The notes under the pieces are model-generated. The model searched no databases. It had not been told where the DNA came from and was given only the letters and a program-made list of their open reading frames with translations. 64,000 nt of DNA, from the NCBI GenBank assembly GCA_026874595.1, contig CM049322.1, positions 10,752,400 to 10,816,399 of the forward strand. The letters are read 5' to 3'. A program made the position numbers and the translations under genes. Below are positions 1-14,488 of the stretch, piece by piece. Within the stretch, counting starts at the first letter, position 1. The number at the start of each line of letters is the position of its first letter. The stretch is from Sipunculus nudus (Eukaryota; Annelida; Sipuncula; Golfingiida; Sipunculidae).

Positions 1-315
1 CATCCTTTTAGTATATAACTTTGGCAATGGCTTCATATATTATAAATAAACACCGTTTTCCTTAATAAACACCGTTACATTTTGAAAATGGGCATAGTTT
101 CAAGAAAATAAGGACTTAAAACATATTAGATAATGCTTTTCCATCCCGCCTTTTTATTAACCCAGGTATATTGCTTTATTTTCCTTCCAAATAATGCATG
201 ATATATCTTCAATGGATTGCGGCGGCATTTTGTATCAGGATATAAACGTTACTCATAAAAATGAAAATATGTATTTTGCCGGTTCAAGATATATATATAT
301 ATACATATATATGTA

Positions 316-354
<39 letters not shown>

Positions 355-1656
355 GATATAATTCATCGTACAGGTGATTCTGTATTATTTTGTTTCCAAA
401 TTCCTTATATGTGAACCATGAAACTGCAAAAGAAAATATCCAATTCAATATTTTATAAAACTGTCAAGGCACTGTTTCAAGTCTGTAACGGTAAAATTAT
501 ATATAGTCCTTAAAGGAGAAAATTAAAGAAAGACTTTAAGAGCATATACTCTACAGTATGGTGTGTATAGTACATTTTCATGTCATTTTAAAAATTTATA
601 ATAAAGTATAAATTTACATAATATTGGTGCTGTTTACTACATATTAAACATTTCCCCTTAAAGGAGAAAATTAAACAACGACTCCAAGAACATATACATT
701 GTATTTAATTTGATGAAAAACTGAGGTTAACTGAGGTTTATATCAGTTTAAGCATGCAGAGTTTAATCCAATTTAAGTAAATACAGAATATGGGTGCTGT
801 TCACATTAATATTTCCCCTTAAAAGATAATCTTTTATACAGAGGTTGAAAAACAAAAGTACTTACCCCTTTAACCTGCGTTTGCGAATCTTGGTAGGTGG
901 CATGCCTTTGGTCCATGCATGCAGCGAGGGAATCCAACAAATGAATTGATTCGAGTTAATTCAGAGAGATGTAAACAGTGGAGTAGTTGCTTGTAGAGTG
1001 ATATGGTCTGAGTTAAATATCGCTGATTTATATAGGCCTATTAGGAGAAACTAAATATGAAACTAAATATGTAAATATGAACGACATATACATACTATTT
1101 ATTTAAAGATGTACCTATATCTAAATAATTTCCCAGTCTGATACTTCACTATAAAGATAGGATAAAATAGGTCTTTATTCTTCACAAAGCACTGGTCGTA
1201 TCATAATTTTCCATAAGCGGCTTAAAGCCTACATGTTTTAACCATTGTTTGGTAAATTTACTCGCACTGCCGCACCCATTGATAAATACATCGATTTCTG
1301 CATGTAATAACAATTCATGTTGGCATTGTGCTTTTTCTATTAGCGAATGATATACATATATACATATAATATAGTTATAAGTTAATTGATGTGCTATACA
1401 CGGACGAGTACAAATTTGCGATAGCAGGAAACTATATCAAATTAAGGCACTTCGATCGAACATAACAAGAACGAGTGTTACACTTTTTAAATGTCGTGAT
1501 GGTGATGGTATTTGCATGTGTTGTAATGATAAAGTAAACTTTCATGATGATGATAATGCTTTATTACAGACTCACGTTCAATATACCTATATGTATAGGT
1601 CAGTATACACATAATATGCATACACATCAAGGGCGTGCGCAGGATTTTAGCATAGG

Positions 1657-1733
<77 letters not shown>

Positions 1734-1770
1734 TAGTATTTATACAAAATGAAGACGAGTCAAGTATTTT
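1..1770. other. AT-rich non-coding stretch with (TA)n tracts
   Basis: No gene recognised. The stretch contains an interrupted (TA)n tract at about 288-351 and a longer one at about 1662-1732. The reading frames that cross these tracts translate to alternating Tyr and Ile and are not genes. Confidence 0.7.
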
Positions 1771-1835
1771 CAGACATTTTACAACTACGTAGTTTCGTAC
1801 AAGATGTTGTTGCACTCGTCAGGTAATGTTGTCTG
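1771..1835 (-). ncRNA. Type I hammerhead ribozyme in Penelope-like arm
   Basis: Read on the minus strand, the segment has every hammerhead core element in order. Stem I 5' strand is CAGACA, loop ACA, UUAC. The core CUGACGA fits CUGANGA. Stem II is GUGCAA/UUGUAC with a 7-base loop. Then comes GAAA, whose last A opens the minimal stem III ACUAC/GUAGU with no extra loop. The cleavage nucleotide is U (GUU triplet), and the stem I 3' strand is GUAA, AA, UGUCUG. Cleavage would fall between plus-strand positions 1783 and 1782. Short stem III type I ribozymes are the form described for Penelope-like elements. The pairing was checked by hand; activity was not tested. Confidence 0.82.
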
Positions 1836-1885
1836 GCTGAGATGGACTAGATCATACTGTTACATAGATATGCAACCTTGAATGT
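1784..1885 (-). repeat. Left arm of 102-bp inverted repeat
   Basis: Reverse complement of 2512-2613 with only a few mismatches. It includes most of the intact hammerhead motif. The endonuclease homology begins right at its inner edge. Confidence 0.85.
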
Positions 1886-2230
1886 TTATATGAGCCGAAG
1901 CAAAGCTACATAGGATTAACAGAAAATTCATTCAAGTCACGCTATGCAAATCACAAATCATCCTTCATGAACAAATCTAAGAAATTTAACACAGAACTTA
2001 GCAAATATATATGGAAGTTGAAAGACAAAGGTGTAGACTACAGTATCACATGGAAAATACTGAAACAGGCAAAGGCTTATAACAGCGCTACCAACAGATG
2101 TAACCTATGCTTATGGGAAAAATTCTATATTATTTGCAACCCCCATTTGGCCACCCTGAATAAACGGAACGAACTTGTCACCGCCTGTAGACATGCGAAC
2201 AAATTCCTCCTTAAGAATTTCATAACATAG
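1866..2230 (+). pseudogene. GIY-YIG endonuclease fragment of Penelope-like element
   Basis: The open frame runs from after a stop at 1865-1867 to TAG at 2228-2230. It shows the Penelope-type nuclease signature: YIGLTENSFKSRYANHKSSF near the start (the YIG half of GIY-YIG plus the conserved Arg), then TELSKYIWKLKD, a CNLCLWEK Cys motif, and LNKRNELVTACRHANKFLLKN at the C-terminus. The family uses this domain to nick target DNA for reverse transcription. The upstream half of the motif and the whole reverse transcriptase are missing because the frame opens only at the inner edge of the inverted repeat. It is a fragment with no proper start; the first ATG at 1967 is inside the domain. Confidence 0.82.
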
Positions 2231-2511
2231 ATTTTAGTTTATAGGATACTCCCATTTTTTCTCTCTCTCCTTCTTTCTTTCATAACAGCCACAAGAAAAC
2301 ACGTAGAGCCCCATGTTTATACACATATAGCCGTCTTTAAGCACTGTTACTAACTGCTCTCAGTACAGCCACCCTCACAGAGAGACCTTTGACCCCAGTC
2401 CTCCCGTATCCAGACTCTCATTATCTGATCCTGGTATATCTTTGCCCCAGGGCGCACATTTACACTCAACAGTCTTGGTTACAAGTGACACAGCAGGCCA
2501 GTAACATATAT

Positions 2512-2613
2512 ACATTCAAGGTCGCATATCTATGTAACAGTATGATCTAGTCCATCTCAGCCAGACAGCATTACCTGACGAGTGCAACAACATCTTGTAC
2601 GTAACTACGTAGT
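2512..2613 (+). repeat. Right inverted arm with degenerate hammerhead
   Basis: Inverted copy of 1784-1885. It keeps stem I 5' strand, CUGACGA and stem II (2562-2600), but the core GAAA is GUAA. The sequence after the cleavage site no longer pairs with stem I. This arm is therefore unlikely to self-cleave. Confidence 0.75.
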
Positions 2614-4647
2614 AGTTATATATTTATTTATGTATTTATATATACTAGTATATATAGCCTGCATATTTTTGGAGCACGGAATTTTAAAACAAAATGAAAG
2701 CGATCTCCCACCCACCCACGAACACAAAAACAAAAAACATCCAGATAAATGGATGCACGGGTGTGTTGTACTAAATATAAGATGTGCCATTCTGTTATAC
2801 GGTAACCATGGTGTATCATCACCCAGGAATTTCTACATTCCATGCATTGTAATGGATCTTAAGAACTCCTGGCCCATCCAGGCCCTTTGGACCCTACGGG
2901 TTAAAACATATATGTATAAAGTAGTTAATGCTATTTAAAACATATGGAAGAGTTTAATTTTAGACCTCATCGTCTAGCCTTTCCAGACTTGTGGACCCGA
3001 GTCCCAATAGGCCCTTCCCATCAAATCTGATTAAAACTGTAAGCTAACACCGAAGAGAGAGAAAAAAAAGTTCCGCATTAACGAACATTTACCTGAGCCC
3101 TATAGGAGACAAAGCCCGGTCCGGGCCCCTTTGAGTCGTCCTGATGACAGCTACATAGTTGCAAGTTAACATAAAAGCTAAAAGAGATTTTCTCATTGTC
3201 AAGAATTTCCTGGTGTTCTTCACATAGGAAACTCCTGACGGGCCCGAGCCCCTTTGGATCACTCACTATTAGAAACTCAATGTATATTTACTTTTAATAA
3301 AACTCGTGACGTAATCTTTTTCGAGCTTTTCCTTGTGCCTCATTGAAAATTCCTAGGCTAAAAAAATTACATTTTCAAACTCGACATCTATAGACATAAT
3401 ACTCAAATGACAACTGCCGGGATGCGCATTTTTTCCACCCTATATGGGACTGTCGCGCCCCATGCATAACACGACATGACCTGTGCATGAGCGGCAGCTT
3501 CCAATGAACTTTTTGTTTGGTCCATCTCAGCTATAGGGTGCCATCCTATACTGTTATGCCTACTAAATTGAAACAGTTTTAACTAAGGCATGGGACTTAC
3601 AAATGCAACTTGTAAAATTATTTTGCAAAAGCCTAAGGCACGCTCTGACAATTAACGAAATTGGGTGCCCCTTAAAGATTTATTGAACAGATTTTAGGGG
3701 GGGGGGGGGGGCGCGCGTGTTGCGCCCCCTCTAAACACGCCCCTGCACATATACACATATTTTTATTTGAAATTAAATAACCATTGATAGTTAAAACAAA
3801 AACTATGACTATTTCCTTAATCACAAGAACACTGGTATTATCTGAAATGGAATAATTTAAATTACAAGATCAACTTGACAATAACTCTGACGACTGAAAA
3901 TATCACTATGGATATAACATACATAAAACTGAAAATACATAAGAATTGGGGAATCCAAATTTTTTATTTGTTACATAGTACATTCTATATTCAACAACAT
4001 ATATGACTCTATACATTCACAATGATACTTGAATAATGTAAATGCCATCTCTATTCGTCTTCACGAAGCGGGTCCGATTTGGCAGACGCGATATACGGGC
4101 GGGACGAAACGGCAACCAAGCGGGATCGAAACGGCAATTTGCAAACCTCAATCGGCCCCGGGACCGAAATGGCATGGGACCGAAATATCCATACACCGTC
4201 TAATACTTAGGTTCAGTTGACCAAACTACAGCTTCCTGAAGCCGGGCAGACGATATTCCGCTTTATCATATAGATCCAAACCAGAGCTGAATTGTTTTAG
4301 TAAAATAGAATAACTTTACTTGTTGCATGTTTATTAATGATGTTTTCCTCTTAAGACGTTGTACCATTAATAACTAGGTAAATAGAAACGCGCCTGTAGT
4401 TGATTTAGTAAGTACTGCGTATGATTAAGCGCTAGGAACTATATGTGTGAGACCAGCACGAAGGCGCGAACATTTAACAAGACATTTTGCCTTAGAATTG
4501 AATTTATGACTAACGACCGTTCATGATCCACCATATGATGTTCAAAATGATGTTCAGAAGCAGAAGATGGTTGCTTGATGTGCAGTTTGCTGAATGAAAC
4601 CAAGAGAGGGTCAGAGTCGGTCAGTATAATTTATTAATATTTTATAG
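2614..4647. other. Non-coding, no gene recognised
   Basis: Contains a G homopolymer near 3697-3711 followed by alternating GC, and a GC-rich patch at about 4060-4190 in which GGGACCGAAATGGC-like motifs recur with variation. Short frames here have no recognised similarity. The phrases at about 2860-2900, 2985-3020, 3110-3140 and 3235-3260, built on GGCCC and CCCTTTGGA, look like an old dispersed repeat. Confidence 0.5.
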
Positions 4648-5200
4648 CATAGGCTTTGGAGTCGAGCCGGGGGCGCGCCCCTACTTTTTGACTAAACAGT
4701 GGAGGCCAGTGTGACATAAATTCGATTGATTTGTGAATGGGAAATCCACTGTATTCCTTCTCAGTCTACATGCCTCAGGTATAAACAACATAACCTTATT
4801 TCTAGAGAGGTCAGCTTTGGAATTTAACAATTTTTTTATTGTTCCATGTGTAATCACATGACTGACTATATTACTTAGGGTAGAAGTTACAACTAGAACT
4901 TATAATTATTATCAATTTTCACATATGATTCTATAAGTTCAGTATTTAAAAAACATTTTGTGAGGTGCAGTATGTCTTAAAAATAGGAAATCGATCAAAA
5001 TACTGCAGTGAAGATGCATTATTTTGTTTTATTTTACCTTCTCCAACACCAAATCGCTTTTGGACACTTAGATTTGCAGAATATGCTCCAAACTTTTTAA
5101 ACGCAAAGAGAACCATGATATAATCATATGTATGTGCCGCGCTGCACCCTCCCCCCCCCCCCCCCCACTCACACACTTTTACGATACTCCAAAGCCTATG
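4648..5200. mobile_element. hAT-like non-autonomous DNA transposon (553 bp)
   Basis: A 15-bp perfect terminal inverted repeat, CATAGGCTTTGGAGT, starts at 4648; its reverse complement ends at 5200. The flanking octamers, 4640-4647 (TTTTATAG) and 5201-5208 (TCTTATTG), match at 6 of 8 positions. That fits an aged 8-bp target duplication of hAT elements. The interior has a C tract at about 5152-5166 and no transposase. The hAT assignment rests on TIR form and duplication length only. Confidence 0.62.
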
Positions 5201-6110
5201 TCTTATTGTATTCTGTCCTAATATGTAACTGCGTAGAATATACCTGCTATGTAGATATAGGAGTCCACGTGTGTATATGATGCAAGTTATTGCTCTCTGA
5301 AATGGACCAAGTCCTTCATTTCTCTATAAGTATATATATTTATATATATATGTTGTTGCCCTTTATATATAAGGTATGAAACAGGCTAATTTGTTTATCA
5401 GGATTCTGATGAATCAGGAAAGTTTTACCCTTAAATGGAAGTGGAACAGTTGTAACAGAACACCTGAGACACAACTCAAGAAATTGCTATTTGTATGTTA
5501 GATATGTCATGTTGTACATACTGAGTATGGAGAATTTGTGTGTCAGAGCTTGTAAATGTATCAAATGTGCTAATGCCTTTGTTAAGTACAGTTTTAATTT
5601 CATGTCATTTCACTTGACGGTTTATTTCTGATGTGTTTGGAATAAATCAGTGGTGTTCAAAGGTGTCGCTTTCTCATGATAAGCAACCCTGCGCACAAGT
5701 TACAGCCAACGACTGGTAGCCAGATGCAGTTTCTAAGACCAAACTGAAGAACTTTATGACATGTGATGATGTTGGACCCTGGGGGCTTTGATCCAGTTAC
5801 GAAAGTGCATAACAGTGCCTACGAAAACTGTGACATTTATATACAAGTCTGATGGACATCTGTGTGGTTAAACTTTACACATCCTTGGAGAAGACAACCA
5901 GTGTGATGTTTAACAGTGTGATTGATCTGGTTTAAAATGCAGTGTCTATGAACTAACTTGTTGTAACCATTTATTAAATACATTTGCCTTCGAGAAGATT
6001 TCTGGCAGTAAGAAGCAACATTGGACTTTGTTTGATCTCTGATTAAGCTGCTTAAATAATTTATTATGTTTATGAACTTTGTGACTTATTGTTAATACCA
6101 GATTAATAAT
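5201..6110. other. Non-coding, no gene recognised
   Basis: AT-rich, with a short TA tract near 5330-5352. No supported coding frame, RNA gene or element was seen. Confidence 0.55.
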
Positions 6111-6455
6111 AATGACGTCATCCTGAGTTTTGATCTGAGTTGCGAGACTTGATAGCTAGGGTAGGTACTTGAGAACACAGTTCATTCTAACTTGCATGTA
6201 ATAATGTGTTGATCCCAGTTGTAAGATTTGTCATAACTTATTTGTACTTGATGTGTTGATCCCAATTGTGTCATTTGACAGCTATCTACATACTTTAGAA
6301 CACAGTTTATTCTTACTTGTCCTTATTAATGTGTTGATCCCTGTTGTGAGACTTGACAGCTAGGTTATGTACCTACACTTGCTTGTACTTGAGAACACAG
6401 TTTTATACTTACTTGTACTTTATAACAATTAACATTTTGATCCCAGTTGTAAACA
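6111..6455. repeat. Degenerate tandem repeat, roughly 45-105 bp spacing
   Basis: The phrase GATCCCAGTTGTGAGACTTG followed by ACAGCTAGG, GAGAACACAGTT and TACTTGTACTT recurs at about 6132, 6212, 6258, 6336 and 6438 with substitutions and gaps. A palindromic TGACGTCA (CRE-like) sits at the left edge near 6113. No coding potential was recognised. Confidence 0.55.
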
Positions 6456-6524
6456 CTTTTGATGTGTTCTTAAGTGTGTAGCTGCCATATTTCACATATG
6501 AGATCATAACATCATCAAGTACAT

Positions 6525-8215
6525 AAAAAAATACTCATATCTCAAGAGTGGTTCAATGTACTGGTCTGAACTTGGCATGTTCATACATCTTGGAGTGTAA
6601 TCTCATAGATCAGACAGGTGGCAGCAGCTGCTTTCACATTTTTGAAGAATACACTTATGTTCTTTCTCACAAGTTGTTTGCCATATTCGTCTGAAATTGT
6701 GCATGTCTTTATAACTTACATACTGACATCTTGCACTCCTGTCTAACAGCCCATCTGTAAATGTTTTCCTCACCGTCCATCTGTTCGCTCATTTTTGGAG
6801 AATTCAATCGTGTCTCAGGAGAGGATGGACATATCGCTAAAATTTTGTATGTTATCTGAATTGGATAGCTTTGTTTTAGACAAGGGAGGTGGTATTTCCA
6901 GGTTAATAGAATACAGAAATGTACTTTTTCACAGTAGTCAGTTGGTGTCTCGGCCTGGAATTTTGCTTGTTTAATCTATCTGTAGATACATTTGTTTTTT
7001 TTTTTTTGGTGAAAATTGCACATATATGAAGAGTTTAATTGGTATCTCTGTTGCTACAAATTTGGAGTCATGTATTGAGATTTCGGAAAATAAATATTAC
7101 ATTTAGCAGCATTTGATGATTTCTTAGCCAAATGATAATAATATTGATAACAGATCATATCTCAACAGTGGTTGTATGTATTGAGATGGTTTAGGAAACA
7201 CAAAAATTACATTTTGCAGCATTTGATGATTTCTAAGGCAAATGATTATAATAGTGATAGCAGACCAGGTTGTATGTAGTGAGATGGTTTAGGAAACTAA
7301 ATATTGGATGATTTCCGAGCCAAATGATTATAACAGTGATAACAGACCATTTCTCAGCATTGGTTGTATATACTGAGATGGTTTAGGAAACTAAATATTT
7401 GATGATTTCTGAGCCAGATGATTATAACAGTGATACAGACCATATCTCACTGGTGGTAAAATGTATTGAGATAGTTTAGGAAACTAAATATTTGATGATT
7501 TCTGAGCCAAATGATTATTATAATGATAACAAAGTATATCTCAGCAGTGGTATATATTGAAATGGTTAGGAAACTTAAATATTGCATTTGGCAGCATTTG
7601 ATGATTTCTGAGGCAAATTATTATAACAGGAATTTTAGTTATAATAGACTATATCTCAGCAGTAGTTGTATGTATTGATATGCTTTAGGAAACTAAATTT
7701 TGTATTTGGCAGTATTTAGTCATATATTTTTTGAAAGTTGGCATATAAGAAACAAACTTCTTTTTTTATTTTACATAAATGCATATCGTAACCAAGTCTG
7801 GTGGGCCATCTGCGATCGTTTTTAATGTCTGGTCCATCTGTGCATTTGCTTTTGGTTAAAATCATATCTCAGGAGTGATTCAATGTATTGGTCTGGAATT
7901 TGGCATGTGCATCAGTCTTGAAGTTTGCTCAATACTGAGACCAGGCAAGTGACACAATCTGCCATACTGTTTTTGAAGAATACGTGGATGCCCTTTTCTC
8001 AGGAATGGTTTGCCGTATTGGCTTTACATTATGCATGTAAATAGATCTTGGATACCTCCATCTTGCACTCAATACTGGGTGGCGCCAAATGCAATCTTTT
8101 TGCATGGGAGGCATCTGTGCATTTGCTTTGGTTGAAAATTGCTTATATCTCAAGAGTGGTTCAATGTGCTGGTTATGACATGCTTTGGTTTGTTCAATAA
8201 ATACTTGGTAATATG
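6525..8215. repeat. Diverged repeat region around ATATCTCAAGAGTGG phrases
   Basis: Phrases such as ATCTCAAGAGTGGTTCAATG, TTGGCATGT and TTGAAGAATAC occur near 6535-6650 and again near 7865-7985, and in part near 8150. The central part is a separate array listed below. It may be a decayed satellite or transcribed 3' region; no gene is supported. Confidence 0.5.
7060..7740. repeat. Tandem array of about 90-118 bp units, about 7 copies
   Basis: Each unit carries TATTGAGATGGTTTAGGAAA, then TTTGATGATTTCTGAGCCAA, ATGATTATAACAGTGATAAC and CATATCTCAGCAGTGGTTGT. Unit starts fall near 7073, 7178, 7279, 7370, 7465, 7555 and 7675. Unit length varies through internal deletions of a GCATTTGGCAGC segment. 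Confidence 0.75.
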
Positions 8216-8459
8216 TCAAGAATATTGAAATTGTTTTTGTTTTGATGAGGAAATGTATTGTAAGTTCAGTTGATAATTACTTGCTTTTTGAAAGTGTGAG
8301 GCAATCAGATAATATGCATTGTGCAGAGCAGTTTATATTTCTCTTTGTGTTACACTTAATAATTGCTGAACTTTTTATTACATTTGGAAGATTTTGGCCA
8401 GGTTAAAAGAGGCAGTTAAACATTTTGCTAAAATATATGCAAGAAGCGCTTGATGCATA

Positions 8460-8965
8460 TTTTGCATAATGCAAATCTTGGATAATTTTAAGCAAGATTT
8501 TGTGTTTAAGCAAGATTTTGCAAATTAAGCAAGATCTTATATTTAGCAAGACATGCATCTTGCATAGTGATGTTTTCTTGCTTATTTAAGCAAGATTTTA
8601 TTAAGCAAGATCTTGCTTAGCTCATTTAAATAATTCGCCTCTATTTTTGACATAAATCTTGATTAATGGCCTTTCCTTGCTTAATATTTAAGCAAGATTT
8701 TATAAAGCAAGATCTTGCTTAGCTCATTTAAATAATTCGCCTCTATTTCTGACATAATTCTTGCTTAATGACCTTTTCTTGCTTAATATTTATGCAAGAT
8801 TTTATTAAGCAAAATCTTGCTTAGCTCATTTAAATAATTCGCCTCTATTTCTGACATAATTCTTGCTTAATGACCTTTTCTTGCTTAATATTTATGCAAG
8901 ATTTTATTTAGCAAAATCTTGCTTAGCTCATTTAAATAATTCGCCTCTATTTCTGACATAAATCT
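8460..8965. repeat. 102-bp minisatellite rich in GCAAGATCTTGC palindromes
   Basis: The marker TCGCCTCTATTT recurs at 8635, 8737, 8839 and 8941, giving an exact 102-bp period over three intervals. Each unit contains inverted AGCAAGAT/ATCTTGCT halves; the first has the perfect 18-bp palindrome TAAGCAAGATCTTGCTTA at 8602-8619. The left flank (8460-8600) consists of shorter, irregular CAAGATTTTG repeats from which the unit may have grown. No coding. Confidence 0.85.
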
Positions 8966-8971
8966 TGCTTG

Positions 8972-9181
8972 TCATTTCGTAAGGGTATAATTTTGAAGGA
9001 AGCTGATAGACACATGCCACACAAGCCAAGCTGGAGACCGCCACCAAACCTGTACTCCCAACAAAGCTAAAAGCAGCATACACCCCACACTGCCGATAAC
9101 AACAGCTGAGAACCAGCCATGCCAATCGAGAGACCTGAACTCAATCGCATTGATGAGAGACCTTTGAGATTTGATCACCAT
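8972..9181 (-). CDS. Possible exon with a hydrophobic segment, unrecognised
   Basis: A minus-strand frame of 69 codons begins with ATG. It has a polar start, then a hydrophobic run of about 20 residues around AVVIGSVGCMLLLALLGV that could be a signal anchor. A CAG|GT donor-like site follows it. The region is locally less AT-rich than its surroundings and is not part of the minisatellite. No family was recognised. It may equally be a chance frame, since a second overlapping minus frame (8928-9125) is also open. Confidence 0.22.
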   Translation of the reverse strand: MVIKSQRSLINAIEFRSLDWHGWFSAVVIGSVGCMLLLALLGVQVWWRSPAWLVWHVSISFLQNYTLTK

Positions 9182-9362
9182 TTTATTCTTGCAGTTTCTG
9201 TCATTTTAACAGGATAAGCAAGTGCGTTTTTACCATTAGCCTAGTGAGATTTTCTACTGGAGGGTGACTAATTGTCAGAGGTGTGAGTGAGTATGGAGTG
9301 AGTTGGGAAGGTGTGAGCTGACAAAGGTGTGAGGTGACCAGCTTCCACTGTAATTATATGAA

Positions 9363-9425
9363 AAGCGCTGTCAGTCTGTTTTTGGAGTTCAGCGCTATAG
9401 AAATGCTATTCATTATTATTTTTAA
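9363..9425 (+). repeat. SINE-tail-like motif
   Basis: AAGCGCTGTCAG and AGCGCTATAGAAATGCTATT followed by an ATT-rich tail resemble the 3' end common to many aquatic-animal short interspersed repeats. No tRNA-like head was recognised, so this is a weak call. Confidence 0.3.
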
Positions 9426-9600
9426 TAAAAATTATGGAAGCCTGGTGGTACAAATGGTGTCACTCCACTCAAGAAATGGCTGATATGGTTGTCTGGCCAG
9501 TGTCGATCAGGGTTAAACAGTGGCTCAGTCGAGGTTGCGGCTCAAACGGTTGTTCGTGGCGCTGGTGGTAGATAAGGTCAATTTGTGGCCGGCAGTAGAA

Positions 9601-11007
<1,407 letters not shown>

Positions 11008-11304
11008 TGAAAATAAACGGGATTTTCTATTGACCGATATAACACAAAGTTGGCTCGACAGTATATGATATTTATGATGTTATATGTGTGTGAGTAAACA
11101 GTGTTTTGTGTTTTGGTATTTTGTTAATTTCGAATAATTTTCCACCCGGAAAGGAAGTTTCCCATGGTGACTTCATATGGAGCCCATATCTAGTACGTAT
11201 CTTATTTACTTCAACAATAGATTCCTGTTGGTAAACACAACAGTTATAGATGATATAATAACGATTTAACGCTTCTGAATTATAGAAGTTATTACAGGAC
11301 TAAC

Positions 11305-13401
<2,097 letters not shown>

Positions 13402-13476
13402 ACCTCCGTAGTTTAGGAATTATAATATTCCGTACTTTGTTAGTTTGTCTTTCGGTACACCTGTATAATAAACGAG

Positions 13477-13484
13477 TATATATA
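13477..13484 (-). promoter_or_regulatory. TATA box of HNMT-like copy A
   Basis: TATATATA on the minus strand about 76 bases before the ATG of exon 1, at the same place as in the other copies. It is the promoter of a decayed copy. Confidence 0.45.
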
Positions 13485-14389
13485 CCACGAATATGTTACC
13501 TTGTATATGTTATCTGATCGTGGGAGGTTTACTTAATCAAGAAAACTAAACAAAGTGCGTTTTGCATTTGCGAGATCATTTATATACCTCAGATTTTTTA
13601 CATTATATTTTTTTTCTGATCACTGTGTTCGGGACGTATGTTTACTATTAATGTGGGCAACGAGACTATTATGTTACCAGTTATTGTTGCGCCCCCTTGT
13701 GGGAACTACGTGTTTTAGGTGTGTGAGGAACATGGCAGCCATTAAATGTGATAACTGTTAGGCTCCTCGTTTGTGGAGCGATTGTGTCGCGTGTCTGGAA
13801 TAACATCCTACAAACACAGGGGGCCAACGTAACTATAAAAACGATACAAAGTGTACAGTCCCTTTGCATAAATTCTTCATCTCATTAATTTCAAAGCCAG
13901 AAATAAAAATATACACCGTATTAGCCATGACGCTCGTTTAATTTGAAACCAAGAGAAGGAGAAAGTTAATGCTTGCAAAACAAATGATATCATTGAAATA
14001 TGATAATAATTTGGTCTGCAAACATGTTACACTTTTCCAAAAGCAGGTTTGACCATTTGCTATGAAGTTATGCAGGTGGGGCAACTTTCTCTAAATCTGC
14101 ATTATTGTATATTTTGTCTTTGGATAGTGTCACAACCCAAGGTGGGGGTATTAATTATGAGGCAAAATCACCCCGGAATTAGCTAAAATCTGGGTTCTGC
14201 GGCATCCTTGTGAAGACCTCCAATGCTCCTGAATGAGCTGACCAGCTGTATCATCTGGTTATCAAAGGCCGCATTCACAGCTAGGGTGGAGACTTAAAGT
14301 AGTACACGAGGATAATTCTGAGAAATTTGGTCTTTCATTTGAATGTTTCTTGACAGAAAGCTCAGGTTCTGAGGTGCACAAACGTGTTA

Positions 14390-14488
14390 ACACAAAGGAC
14401 CAATCGGTATCTGCTGGGACCTAAAGTTCATTCTTACTGTGTCTAACAAATGATATGTGTGCGTGTTGCAATATACACCGATACCTGT
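14390..14488 (-). CDS. Exon-like island 1 in type I spacer, unrecognised
   Basis: The 33 open codons include YHLLDTVRMNFTSQQ and IPIGPLC. The diverged spacer at 21484-21582 has the same 33 codons with Val/Ala, His/Tyr, Met/Ile and Ile/Val differences only, all but one conservative. That pattern suggests past selection on protein sequence. A neighbouring minus-strand island near 14215-14290 (STLAVNAAFDNQMIQLV) behaves the same way, following a TTTAAG acceptor-like site (TTTTAG in the other spacer). The family is unknown. They may be exons of a second gene or of a longer upstream form. Confidence 0.35.

Larger units (their letters stand above)
1771..2613 (+). mobile_element. Penelope-like retroelement remnant with inverted terminal arms
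   Basis: Two 102-bp arms (1784-1885 and 2512-2613) are near-identical inverted repeats with only a few mismatches. Between them lies a plus-strand fragment of a GIY-YIG endonuclease, followed by about 280 bases of 3' non-coding sequence. Penelope-like elements carry a C-terminal GIY-YIG nuclease, have pseudo-LTRs that can be direct or inverted, and are known to carry hammerhead ribozymes in those repeats; all three traits are visible here. The reverse transcriptase part is absent, so this is a 5'-truncated or rearranged copy that cannot move by itself. Confidence 0.8.

Noticed and set aside
1544-1815. Open frames rich in Tyr-Ile repeats, here and at 9520-9741, 10742-10936, 12243-12455 and 47009-47251
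   Set aside because: They are translations of (TA)n microsatellites.
8460-8965. A CRISPR array
   Set aside because: The whole 102-bp unit is repeated, without unique spacers, and the context is eukaryotic.
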